Source of the DNA: CALJXB01 sp965225935
GTDB taxonomy: Bacteria > Pseudomonadota > Alphaproteobacteria > Kiloniellales > JAKSDN01
Length of the DNA: 64,000 nt
Reading direction: 5' to 3'
Assembly (NCBI GenBank): GCA_965225935.1
Contig: CBDDCC010000001.1
Location: 124,001-188,000, forward strand
Shown: in pieces, positions 50,019 through 58,500 of the stretch
How positions within the stretch are numbered: position 1 is the first letter of the stretch
Layout: each line of letters starts with the position of its first letter
Position numbers and translations under genes: made by a program
The notes under the pieces: generated by a model
The model's input: the letters and a program-made list of their open reading frames with translations, nothing else
The model's database searches: none
What the model was told of the DNA's origin: nothing

Positions 50019-53003
50019 GTGTCACTGGGGATGTTTCGCAGGCTCGGCATCGGGGGCCGCTTGTTCCTGGCGTTCGCTGGGATCATGGTGCTCTCGCTCA
50101 TCTCCGGCCTGGTCGGCTGGCTGGAACTGCGCGACGTCGCCGGGCTGCAGGCGGGCATCACCGAGAGCGCTCTGCCGGTGGCGACCGAGGCGCGGGGCAT
50201 CGCCGAGGCCAGCGCCCGGCTGACGGCGGCCTCGCCGCGCCTGACCGAAGCCGCCAGCGAGCAAGAGCGCGAGAGCCAGGCCGCCCGTCTCTTCGCCGAG
50301 GCGGAGGCGCTGCGTTCCAGCCTCGCGGACCTCGCCCGCCATGGCTTCGATCCGGCGGCGGTGGTCGCGCTCCAGGCCAGCGTCGAGCGCATGATCGAGA
50401 CCCTGTCGGCCCAGGACGAACTGGTGAAGCGCCGCCTTGCCCTGCGCGCCCGCTCGGCCGTGTTGCTGGGCGAGGCCGAGGCCGCCGCCGCCGGGCTCTA
50501 CGACCTGTCGGAGACCCTGGTCTCCAACGCGGCCGCAAGCACTTCCGCGATCATCGCCAACCTCTACGACCTGGCGGAGCAGCCCGAGGGCATCGAGGAC
50601 ACCTTCGACGCCCTCGACCGCCTGGTGGAGAGAGACATCTACATGATGGAGCGCATGTTCGAGCTGAGGCTGCGCAGCTCCCAGATTGGGCTGCTGTTCA
50701 AGCAGCTCGACGGCACGGCTTCCGCCGACGCGGTCGACCGGCTGGAGGCCCGGTTGAACATAGATCTGGAGATCGTCGCCCGGCGCATCGCCAGCGTTGC
50801 CGACCCGGTCCGCCGGGTCCAGGGCGAGGCCCTCTTCGCGCGCTTGAGCGCCGTCAACGGCGATGGGGAGAGCGACAACGTCTTCCGGCTGCGCCGCGCC
50901 ATCCTCGCCACGGGGGCCGAGCTCGACGCGCTCGCCGAGCGGAACCGCACGCTTTCGGATGAGCTGAGCGCGCGGGTGGTCGGCCTGGTGGAGGACTCGA
51001 AGGCCTTCACCGAGGCGGCGGCGGCGCGGGCGGACTCGGCCGTGCGGGTCGGGCTGGTGACCCTGCTGGCGCTCACCTTCGCCTCCCTGGCTGCGGCAAC
51101 TCTCATCATCTGGCTCTACGTGCGCGGCAACGTGATCACGCGCCTGCGCTATCTGGCCGGGCGCATGGGCGAGCTGGCCCGCGGCAACCTGAACGTCGAA
51201 GTGCGCGCCTCGGGCGACGACGAGCTGACCGAGATGGCCCGCACCATCCAGTTCTTCAAGCAGGAGGCGGTGCGCAAGCGCGAGGTCGAGATCGCCCGCG
51301 ACGAGGCCGAGGCGGAGCTGCGGCGCCACAAGGAGGAGCTGGAAGAGCTGGTGCGCGAGCGTACCCGGCAGCTCTCCGAGGCGAACGAGCGCCTGCGCCA
51401 GGAGGTAGAGAACCACGCCGAGGCCCGGGACCGGGCCGAGCAGGCGAGCCGCGCCAAGTCCGAGTTCCTCGCCACCATGAGCCATGAGATCCGCACGCCC
51501 ATGAACGGCATGCTGGGCATGCTGCGGGTGCTGGGCGGCAACGACCTGACGGGCGAGCAGCGCGAGCGGCTGGAGATCGTCGAGTCCTCCGGCGAGGCCC
51601 TGCTGGCGATCCTCAACGACATCCTCGACTACTCGAAGATCGAGTCCGGCCACCTGCAGCTCGAATCCCGGGACTTCGACCTGCGGTCCCTGATCGACGG
51701 CATCTTCTTCCTGCTCTGCCCGCGGGCGGAGGAGAAGGGGATCGAACTGACGGTCGACTACGAGGACGGCGTGCCGCAGGTGCTTAAGGGCGATTCCGGC
51801 AAGCTGCGCCAGATCCTCTTCAACCTGATCGGGAACGGCCTGAAATTCACCGAGGCGGGGCGGGTGGCGCTCGCGGTCGCCCGCGCCGGGAATGGTGCTG
51901 GCGCGCACGGCGATGCCGGCGTGTTGCGCTTCGAAGTGACGGACGAAGGCATCGGCCTGCCGCCCGAGCAGGCGGGGAAGGTCTTCGATGCCTTCTACCA
52001 GATGGACTCCTCCATCTCTCGCCGCTACGGCGGCACTGGCCTGGGGCTCGCCATCTGCAAGAAGCTGGTGACCGCCCTCGGCGGCGAGATCGGCGTCGAG
52101 AGCCGGCCGGGAGAGGGCAGCCGCTTCTGGTTCACCGTGCCCTTCGAGGCGGGCGACGCGGCGGCCGTGCAGCAAGCCGCCCACGACGGAGAACAGGAAG
52201 GCGCGCGCCACCTGGGCGCCCGGGCGCTGCTGCTGGTGGAGGACAACGAGATCAACCGGCTGGTCGCCAAGTCGTTCCTGGAGGACATGGGCCACCGGGT
52301 GAGTCTCGCCTGCGACGGCCACGAGGCGCTTGCGGCGGCGGAGCGGGAACGCTTCGACGCGGTGCTCATGGACATCAGCCTGCCCGGCATGGACGGGGTC
52401 GAGGCGACGCGGAGGATCCGCGCCTTGGCCGACGCCGAGAAGCGCGCCGTTCCGATCATCGCCATGTCGGCCCACGTCTTCACCAGCGAGATCGATGAGC
52501 ACCTGCGCGCCGGCATGAACGCCTTCATCGGCAAGCCCATGTCGCCGGAGCGGCTCGAGGCCGTGCTGGCGGAGGTGCTGACGGGCGGGGGCGGCACGGC
52601 AGCCGCCGGCAAGGATGCGGCCGAGGTCTCCGTCAACGGCACGGACGGCGCTGACGCGACCCGCGAGACCCTGGCCGAGGACGTCCGGCTGATGGGCAGC
52701 GCGCGCACCGGCCGCATGGTGACACTCTTCCTGGAGACCACGCCCGCGCGCGTGCGCGAGCTGACCGCGGCCGTCGCCGCCGGCGATTTCGCCGCTGCGT
52801 CTTTCGCCGCCCACAACCTCAGAAACTCGGCGGGCAGCGTCGGGCTGAGCCGCCTGGCCGAACGGCTGAGCGCCCTGGAGCGGGCGGCCGAGGCCAAGGA
52901 AGGCGGCGACCTGGCCGACCTTTTCGAAGGCTTCGACGCGCTCTACCGGGAGTCCGCCGAGCGGCTGGGCGAAACCTGGAAGACCGTCTCCGCGTCGGGC
53001 TGA
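50019..53003 (+). CDS. TorS-like hybrid sensor histidine kinase
   Basis: Hybrid sensor of 994 residues. Two transmembrane helices (about 12-33 and 346-368) bracket a long, mostly helical periplasmic sensor like that of TorS, followed by HAMP (about 369-421), coiled coil, HisKA with His489 (TMSHEIRTPMN), HATPase_c (about 595-715, with NLIGNGLKFTEAG and GGTGLGLAICKK), receiver with Asp785 (LMDISLPGMDG) and a C-terminal Hpt with phospho-His near 931 (FAAHNLRNSAGSVG). The four-step phosphorelay architecture matches TorS. Start GTG 50019 with GGGAGG; ATG 50031 is an alternative. Converges with the TorR-like gene, six bases apart at the 3' ends. Confidence 0.9.
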   Translation: MSLGMFRRLGIGGRLFLAFAGIMVLSLISGLVGWLELRDVAGLQAGITESALPVATEARGIAEASARLTAASPRLTEAASEQERESQAARLFAEAEALRSSLADLARHGFDPAAVVALQASVERMIETLSAQDELVKRRLALRARSAVLLGEAEAAAAGLYDLSETLVSNAAASTSAIIANLYDLAEQPEGIEDTFDALDRLVERDIYMMERMFELRLRSSQIGLLFKQLDGTASADAVDRLEARLNIDLEIVARRIASVADPVRRVQGEALFARLSAVNGDGESDNVFRLRRAILATGAELDALAERNRTLSDELSARVVGLVEDSKAFTEAAAARADSAVRVGLVTLLALTFASLAAATLIIWLYVRGNVITRLRYLAGRMGELARGNLNVEVRASGDDELTEMARTIQFFKQEAVRKREVEIARDEAEAELRRHKEELEELVRERTRQLSEANERLRQEVENHAEARDRAEQASRAKSEFLATMSHEIRTPMNGMLGMLRVLGGNDLTGEQRERLEIVESSGEALLAILNDILDYSKIESGHLQLESRDFDLRSLIDGIFFLLCPRAEEKGIELTVDYEDGVPQVLKGDSGKLRQILFNLIGNGLKFTEAGRVALAVARAGNGAGAHGDAGVLRFEVTDEGIGLPPEQAGKVFDAFYQMDSSISRRYGGTGLGLAICKKLVTALGGEIGVESRPGEGSRFWFTVPFEAGDAAAVQQAAHDGEQEGARHLGARALLLVEDNEINRLVAKSFLEDMGHRVSLACDGHEALAAAERERFDAVLMDISLPGMDGVEATRRIRALADAEKRAVPIIAMSAHVFTSEIDEHLRAGMNAFIGKPMSPERLEAVLAEVLTGGGGTAAAGKDAAEVSVNGTDGADATRETLAEDVRLMGSARTGRMVTLFLETTPARVRELTAAVAAGDFAAASFAAHNLRNSAGSVGLSRLAERLSALERAAEAKEGGDLADLFEGFDALYRESAERLGETWKTVSASG

Positions 53004-53009
53004 AAGGGC

Positions 53010-53711
53010 TCAGCGTACCTCGGCGGCGAAGAGATAGCCTTCGCCGTGGGCGGTGAGGATGAGCTCCGGCGTCTTGGGATCCCGCTCGATCTTCTTGCGC
53101 AGGCGGCGCACCAGCACGTCGATGGTGCGGTCGCTGGGATCCCAGTGGCGGTGGGTCACCTGGCTCAGCAGCCGGTCGCGGCTCATCACCGTGCCCGGGT
53201 GGCGCACCAGGGCCGAGAGCAGCTCGAACTCGGCTCGGGTGAGCGCGACCTTCGCATCGTCGGGGCCCGAGAGCCGCCGCCGCTCCAGGTCGAAGCGCCA
53301 GGGGCCGAACCGCCGCGGACCCTCCTCGGCCCGGGCCGCGGCCGCCGTGCGGCGCAAGAGATTCTTCACCCGGGCCAGCAGCTCGCGTTGATTGAAGGGT
53401 TTGGTGACGTAGTCGTCGGCGCCGACCTCGAGGCCGACGATGCGGTCCACGTCGTCGGTGCGGCCGGTCACCAGGATGATCCCGAAATCGTACCGGCTGC
53501 GCAGCTGGCGGGTCAGGAACAGCCCGTCCTCGCCCGGCAGGTTGATGTCGAGCAGCACCAGATCGACCCCGCCGTCGGCGAGCAGCGGCCACATGGCTTC
53601 GCCGTCCGCGGCCTCGCTGACCCGGTAGCCCTCGGACTCGAAGTAGCCCGCGAGCTTCGCCCGGGTCACCGGGTCGTCCTCGACCACCAGGATGTGGGCG
53701 CCGTCTTCCAT
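53010..53711 (-). CDS. TorR-like OmpR-family response regulator
   Basis: Response regulator of 233 residues. Receiver domain (about 5-120) with the acidic pocket in VVEDD near 10, phospho-acceptor Asp in VLLDINLPGEDG near 54, Thr in LVTGRTD near 81 and Lys in YVTKPF near 104. C-terminal winged helix (about 135-230) of OmpR type with DRLLSQVTHRHWDPSDRTIDVLVRRLRKKI. Diverges from the TmoX-like binding-protein gene; three decameric direct repeats lie in between. Phosphorylated by the adjoining TorS-like kinase. The target set here would be the transporter genes, not a TMAO reductase. Confidence 0.9.
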   Translation of the reverse strand: MEDGAHILVVEDDPVTRAKLAGYFESEGYRVSEAADGEAMWPLLADGGVDLVLLDINLPGEDGLFLTRQLRSRYDFGIILVTGRTDDVDRIVGLEVGADDYVTKPFNQRELLARVKNLLRRTAAAARAEEGPRRFGPWRFDLERRRLSGPDDAKVALTRAEFELLSALVRHPGTVMSRDRLLSQVTHRHWDPSDRTIDVLVRRLRKKIERDPKTPELILTAHGEGYLFAAEVR

Positions 53712-53740
53712 TTCTCCGAGCCTCCCCGCTCGTCGAAATC

Positions 53741-53770
53741 TGTTTTAACAAATTTTAACAACTTTCAACA
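53741..53770. promoter_or_regulatory. Three direct decameric repeats (candidate TorR boxes)
   Basis: TGTTTTAACA (53741-53750), AATTTTAACA (53751-53760) and ACTTTCAACA (53761-53770) follow each other with exact ten-base spacing, each fitting NNTTTNAACA; CCGTTCAT (53773-53780) may be a diverged fourth unit. The stretch is in the 254-base torR-tmoX divergent gap. TorR of E. coli binds decameric repeats (tor boxes) in tandem. The repeats differ in sequence from the E. coli box, as would be expected for a distant orthologue. Confidence 0.55.
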
Positions 53771-53965
53771 GCCCGTTCATCGCGGGCGCGAACCCTATTC
53801 ACAAGCTCTCCCTAGACTGGTGCGTTCGGAGGATCCGCTTGGATCCGCCGACGGCGACGTCATCGAGACATGACGCAGCCGCATGAGAGGCCGTGCGGGC
53901 AGAGGCCCGTCATGGCAGCTGCGCCGCGACAAGCGGCTGCGTCTTGAAGGAAGGGAGGTCTAGCA

Positions 53966-54931
53966 ATGCGAATCAGCAAGCTGAAAGGGAGCTGCATCGG
54001 ACTTGCCGCGGGCCTGGCGCTCGCGCTCACGGGGGCCGCGCAGGCGGACTCCAGCGATCCGATCAAGATCCCGATCCACAACTGGTCGAGCCAAATCGTC
54101 GGCGCCAACATCGTCGGCAAGATCCTGAACGAGGCCGGCTACGAGGTCGAGTACATCCCCTCGGACAGCCAGGTGGTCTACACCTCCATGTGCGAAGGCG
54201 ACATCGACCTGGTGCACGAGGTCTGGCAGGGCGCCTTCGGTGTGGCTTTCGAGAAGGTCGTGGCCGAGGGCTGCGTGATCGACGCCCAGACCCACGACGC
54301 CAAGACCCGCGAGGAGTGGTGGTATCCGGCCTATGTGGAAGAGGCCTGTCCCGGCCTGCCGGACTGGGAAGCCTTGAACAAGTGCGCCGAGCTCTTCACC
54401 ACGCCGGAAACCGCGCCGAAGGGCCGCTTCCTGGCGGGGCCCGTTGACTGGTTGAAGCACGACCACGAGCGGGTCGAAGGCCTTGGCATCAACTTCGAGG
54501 TGGTCAATGCCGGCTCGGCGGCGGCGCTCTGGGCCGAGCTCGATGCGGCCTCCAAGCGCAACCAGCCGATCGTGCTGTTCAACTGGACGCCGAACTTCAT
54601 CGAGGCGATCTACGAAGGCAAGTTCGTGGAGTTCCCCGACTATGACCCGGCGTGCAAGGACGACGCCTCTTGGGGTCTCAACCCGGACAAGACCTATGAC
54701 TGCGGCAACCCCAAGGACGGCTATCTCAAGATCGGCGTCTGGGAGGGCATGCCCGAGCAGTGGCCGGGCGCCTACAAGATCGTGCAGTCGATGAACTTCT
54801 CGAACCTGGACATCGCGGTCATGGCCAAGCTGGCCGACGTCGACGGCATGGAGCCGGAGGACGCGGCCGACAAGTGGTTGGCCGACAACGAGGCCAAGTG
54901 GAAGTCCTGGCTCGACAGCGCCGGAAGCTGA
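53966..54931 (+). CDS. tmoX: Trimethylamine N-oxide/betaine-type ABC transporter substrate-binding protein (TmoX-like)
   Basis: Periplasmic binding protein of the glycine betaine/proline (OpuAC) family, 321 residues. Signal peptide MRISKLKGSCIGLAAGLALAL..., cleaved after AAQA before DSSDPIK. The sequence agrees closely, from memory, with TmoX of marine Roseobacters: HNWSSQIVGANIVGK, SMCEGDIDLVHEVWQGAFG, EEWWYPAY and VLFNWTPNFIEA; several Trp provide the aromatic box for a methylated ammonium head group. Cys in SMCEGD, AEGC and EEAC may pair. ATG 53966 with GGGAGG. Followed by an ATPase and a double-size permease. Glycine betaine or proline betaine remains an alternative ligand. Confidence 0.85.
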   Translation: MRISKLKGSCIGLAAGLALALTGAAQADSSDPIKIPIHNWSSQIVGANIVGKILNEAGYEVEYIPSDSQVVYTSMCEGDIDLVHEVWQGAFGVAFEKVVAEGCVIDAQTHDAKTREEWWYPAYVEEACPGLPDWEALNKCAELFTTPETAPKGRFLAGPVDWLKHDHERVEGLGINFEVVNAGSAAALWAELDAASKRNQPIVLFNWTPNFIEAIYEGKFVEFPDYDPACKDDASWGLNPDKTYDCGNPKDGYLKIGVWEGMPEQWPGAYKIVQSMNFSNLDIAVMAKLADVDGMEPEDAADKWLADNEAKWKSWLDSAGS

Positions 54932-55130
54932 CAGCGGCAGAAGTCCGGCCGGCCCTCATCCGTCGGGTCGGCCGGCAAGTACTCGATCCCGTCGCGGGCG
55001 CGGCCGCCAGGCTCCGTCCGCGCGGGGCTTTGTGCCGCCGCCCTATCATTCAGTTGAAACAGATCGCTCCGCTTCTGCTAACCTCCGGTCCTGACGGGCC
55101 CGTCTCTGCGCGGCCCGCGGGGAGGGGGGC

Positions 55131-56153
55131 GTGAGCGAGCCGATCATTTCCTGCCGCAGCGTGTGGAAGCTGTTTGGGGACGATCCCGAAGGCTTCTTGA
55201 AGCAATCGGACGGCCGTCCGAGCGCCGAGGACCTGGCCAAGGCCGGCTACATCGGCGCCGTGCGCGACGCCACCGTCGACGTCCACCGGGGCGAGATCCT
55301 GGTCATCATGGGGCTCTCGGGCTCGGGCAAGTCGACCCTGGTGCGCTGCCTCTCGCGGCTGATCGAGCCCACCGGCGGCGAGATCCTGTTCGAGGGCCAG
55401 GACCTGCTGAAGGCCTCGCCCGGCGAGCTTATCGAGATCCGCCGCCACAAGATGGGCATGGTGTTCCAGCACTTCGCCCTCTTTCCCCACCGCACGGTGA
55501 TCCAGAACGTCGCCTTCCCCCTCGAGGTGCAGGGCGTCGGCCGCGCCGAGCGCGAGAAGAAGGCGGCGGAGATCATCGAGCTGGTCGGCCTCAAGGGCCG
55601 CGAGGCCTACTACCCGCGCGAGCTCTCCGGCGGCCAGCAGCAGCGGGTCGGCATCGCCCGCTCGCTGGCCGTGGACCCGGAGGTCTGGTTCCTGGACGAG
55701 CCCTTCTCGGCGCTCGATCCGCTGATCCGCCGGGAGATGCAGAACGAGTTCCTGCGTCTCCAGAGCATGCTGCACAAGACCATCGTCTTCATCACCCACG
55801 ACTTCGACGAAGCGATCCGCCTCGCCGACCGCATCGCCATCATGTACGAGGGCGTGATCGTCCAGCTCGGCACCGCCGAAGAGCTGATCACCAATCCGGC
55901 CACCGACTACGTGCGTGAGTTCACCAAGGACATCTCCCGCCACAAGCTGCTGACCGTGGCGAGCGTCATGGCGCCGGCCGAGGAGGGCCGGACCTATCAG
56001 GTCTCCGTGCCCGCCGACGAGAAGCTCTTCTCGGTGGCCAAAAAGATCCTCAGCCAGGATGCGCCGGTGGCCGTGGTGGACGAAGCCGGCAGCATGGTCG
56101 GCGCGGTCAGCCGCGAACGGGTCCTCGACGCCCTCTTCGAGGCGGAGGCGTGA
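55131..56153 (+). CDS. tmoW: TMAO/betaine ABC transporter ATP-binding protein (TmoW-like, OpuAA family)
   Basis: ATPase of the compatible-solute importer, 340 residues. Walker A GLSGSGKST near 59-67, Q-loop VFQHFALFPHRT near 108, signature LSGGQQQR near 162, Walker B VWFLDEPFSALD near 180 and switch His in ITHDFDEA near 217. A C-terminal CBS-like region (about 260-335, VSVPADEKLFSVAKKI... AVVDEAGSMVGAVS) is the ionic-strength sensor found in OpuA-type ATPases. The start is GTG 55131 preceded by GGGAGGGGG. There is a 199-base gap after tmoX that holds nothing clear, allowing the binding protein to be made in excess. The stop overlaps the permease start by four bases (GTGA). Confidence 0.9.
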   Translation: MSEPIISCRSVWKLFGDDPEGFLKQSDGRPSAEDLAKAGYIGAVRDATVDVHRGEILVIMGLSGSGKSTLVRCLSRLIEPTGGEILFEGQDLLKASPGELIEIRRHKMGMVFQHFALFPHRTVIQNVAFPLEVQGVGRAEREKKAAEIIELVGLKGREAYYPRELSGGQQQRVGIARSLAVDPEVWFLDEPFSALDPLIRREMQNEFLRLQSMLHKTIVFITHDFDEAIRLADRIAIMYEGVIVQLGTAEELITNPATDYVREFTKDISRHKLLTVASVMAPAEEGRTYQVSVPADEKLFSVAKKILSQDAPVAVVDEAGSMVGAVSRERVLDALFEAEA

Positions 56154-58141
56154 GCTCCCAGCCGGCAGACTTGGCGCTCGCGGAAGTGCCCGCCGCTGGT
56201 CCCCGGCGCGCTTCGGCTCTGACGCCTTTCCTGATCCTGGTACCCTTCATCGTTCTCATGGCGGGGCGTGGGCTGCTGCCCGACTGGGCGATCGATGTGC
56301 CCAAGACCTGGGTCGTGCCCTTCATCGACTGGATCAACGCGGTCGTGAAGGTGCTCAGCAAGGACCCCATCTTCGGTCTCTTCACCTTCAAGCAGATGAC
56401 CCGCACCCTAGCGCTGGCGGTGGAATGGCCCCTCGACTTCATGGAGGGCCTGCTGATCTCGGGCTTCCGCGACCTGGGGCTGCCGTCGTTGCCCTGGATC
56501 ATGATCGTCGGCCTGGCCGCCGTCTTCGGCTGGTGGCTGAAGGGCTGGCGGCTCTCCCTGCTGGCGGGCGGCTGCATCTTCTATATCGCCCTCTTCGGCA
56601 AGTGGAAGCTCTCCATGATCACTCTCTCGGTGGTCCTGGTGGCGGCCCCCATCGCCGGCCTCATCGGCCTCGGCCTCGGTGTCATGGCGGTCAAGTGGCG
56701 GACCTTCGAGCGGATCCTCATGCCGCTGCTGAACGTCATGCAGTCGCTGCCCCACTTCTCCTACCTGATCCCGGTAGCGGTCTTCATCGGCGTTTCCCAC
56801 CGGGCCGGCGCCATCGCCACCATCCTCTTCGCCATGCCGCCCATGGCGCGCCTCACCATCCTAGGTCTCCGGGGCATCTCGAACGAGATCCGCGAGGCCG
56901 GGGTGATGGGCGGCTGCACGCCGCGTCAGATGCTCTGGAAGGTGGAGATCCCGGCCGCCCGCGACGCCCTCATGGTCGGCGTCAATCAGGTCATTATGGG
57001 CTGCCTCGCCATGGTGGTGATCGCCTCCTTCGTCGGCGCCAAGGGCCTCGGCCAGGACCTGCTGTTCCGCCTGCAGAGTCTCCGCATCGGCCAGGCGCTG
57101 GAGATCGGCCTCGCCATCGTCTTCATCGCCATCATGCTGGACCGGCTTAGCCTGGCGCTCTCCGAGAAGCAGCCCGAGCACCGGGCCGAGGGGCCCTTCT
57201 GGAAGACCCGGCCCTACCTCACGGCGGCGGGGCTGGTGGTCCTGGTCTCGGTCGTCTTGGCCGCCATCACGCCGGTCGCCCAGACCCTGCCGCGCAGCAT
57301 GACCATCACCACGGCGCCCTTCTGGGACGCCGTCGTCGACTACGTGACGGTCCACTTCCACCAGCCGCTCATCTTCTTCCGCGACAACCTGCTGCTGCAC
57401 GTGCTGATCCCCATGCGCGAGGGCTTCCAGTGGACGCCCTGGGTCGCGGCTCTGGCGCTGGTGGCGGTCCCGGGCTGGTATCTGGGCGGCCCGCGGCTTG
57501 CCCTCATCGTCTCGGGCTTCGTGCTCTTCATCGCCTTCTCGGGATTCTGGCCGCGGGCGCTCATCACCGCCTACATGGTGACCTTCTCGGTCATCGTCTG
57601 CGTGCTGATCGGGCTGCCGATCGGCATCTGGGCGGCGGGCAGCGAGCGCCGGGCGAAGTTCGTTCAGCTGCTCTGCGACACCTTCCAGACCTTCCCCTCG
57701 TTCATCTACCTGATCCCGGTGATCATGCTGTTCCAGGTGGGCGACGTGGCAGCCATCACGGCGATCGTGATCTACGCTTGCATCCCGATGATTCGCTACA
57801 CCATGTTCGGCCTGCGCGGCGTGCCGGGCGAGACCATCGAGGCCGCCATCACCTCGGGCTGCACGCCCTCCCAGATGCTCTGGAAGGTGCGCATGCCGCT
57901 CGCCTTCCCTGAGATCATGCTGGGCCTCAACCAGACCATCATGTTCGCCCTCTTCATGGTGATCATCGCCGCCTTCATCGGCACCAAGGACCTGGGCCAG
58001 GAGATCTTCCGGGCGCTCACCTTCGCCGATGCGGGCAAGGGCCTGGTGATCGGCCTCTGCGTCGCCTTCATGGGACTCGCCGCCGACCAGCTCATCACCG
58101 AGTGGGCGGGCAAGCGCAAGAAGGAGCTGGGCCTGGCCTAA
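56150..58141 (+). CDS. tmoV: TMAO/betaine ABC transporter permease with two fused permease domains (TmoV-like)
   Basis: Integral membrane permease of 663 residues, twice the size of a usual ProW-type subunit. It contains two related binding-protein-dependent transport domains: the first (about 140-340) with the EAA-like segment IREAGVMGGCTPRQMLWKVEIP near 250, the second (about 460-650) with TIEAAITSGCTPSQMLWKVRMP near 575. The duplicate EAA loops and about 14-15 predicted helices show that one chain forms the complete pore. This double-length permease is a hallmark of TmoV and similar marine compatible-solute transporters. GTG 56150 overlaps the ATPase stop (GTGA). The C-terminus is basic (GKRKKELGLA). 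Confidence 0.9.
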   Translation: MSSQPADLALAEVPAAGPRRASALTPFLILVPFIVLMAGRGLLPDWAIDVPKTWVVPFIDWINAVVKVLSKDPIFGLFTFKQMTRTLALAVEWPLDFMEGLLISGFRDLGLPSLPWIMIVGLAAVFGWWLKGWRLSLLAGGCIFYIALFGKWKLSMITLSVVLVAAPIAGLIGLGLGVMAVKWRTFERILMPLLNVMQSLPHFSYLIPVAVFIGVSHRAGAIATILFAMPPMARLTILGLRGISNEIREAGVMGGCTPRQMLWKVEIPAARDALMVGVNQVIMGCLAMVVIASFVGAKGLGQDLLFRLQSLRIGQALEIGLAIVFIAIMLDRLSLALSEKQPEHRAEGPFWKTRPYLTAAGLVVLVSVVLAAITPVAQTLPRSMTITTAPFWDAVVDYVTVHFHQPLIFFRDNLLLHVLIPMREGFQWTPWVAALALVAVPGWYLGGPRLALIVSGFVLFIAFSGFWPRALITAYMVTFSVIVCVLIGLPIGIWAAGSERRAKFVQLLCDTFQTFPSFIYLIPVIMLFQVGDVAAITAIVIYACIPMIRYTMFGLRGVPGETIEAAITSGCTPSQMLWKVRMPLAFPEIMLGLNQTIMFALFMVIIAAFIGTKDLGQEIFRALTFADAGKGLVIGLCVAFMGLAADQLITEWAGKRKKELGLA

Positions 58142-58158
58142 AGGCGTCCGGCCGTTTC

Positions 58159-58476
58159 CTACGGGAAGGGCGTTAGAGGACGCGGCCCGCGGCCGCCGCC
58201 GGCCAGTCCTCGAGCCCGCCGTTGGCCGCCAGCAGGTGGAGCCGCCGGGCCGGGCTTGCGAGGGGCAGGTGTGGTCTTGGGTGCGGTCACCCCCGAGGCG
58301 CCGGCCGTGAGCTGCAGGCGCGCCGGCTCGATGCACTCTCGGTTCTCGATGTAGGGGCGAATCGCCAGGCTGTTGCGCCGGGCGCTCTCCTGCGCGCTCG
58401 ATGCGCGGGCGAGGCGGGCGGGACCCGCCGGCAGGACCGGGGTCGCGGGGCCGTGGAGGGCGCCGCTCCGGGTCAT
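58159..58476 (-). CDS. Hypothetical protein downstream of sat/cysC
   Basis: Weakly supported 105-residue protein. It starts at ATG 58476 with GGGAGG seven bases upstream and lies 24 bases after the sat/cysC stop on the same strand, which argues that it may be translated. The composition is low in order: Ala, Pro, Arg and Gly-rich ends, with a more ordinary central segment (NSLAIRPYIENRECIEPARLQL, about 35-56, one Cys). No domain recognised, no signal peptide or membrane helix. It could be a spurious frame in the 359-base gap 58142-58500. Confidence 0.4.
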   Translation of the reverse strand: MTRSGALHGPATPVLPAGPARLARASSAQESARRNSLAIRPYIENRECIEPARLQLTAGASGVTAPKTTPAPRKPGPAAPPAGGQRRARGLAGGGRGPRPLTPFP

Positions 58477-58500
58477 GCGGCCCTCCCGGCGGCGAGGGCG

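Noticed and set aside
53741..53770. Reading the TTTTAACA repeats as a CtrA box
   Set aside because: The two TTAA cores are spaced by six bases, not seven; exact ten-base periodicity over three units fits a tandem decamer site better.
58142..58500. A confident gene in the gap after tmoV
   Set aside because: The only candidate (58159-58476) has a good ribosome binding site but unordered composition; it is listed at low confidence.
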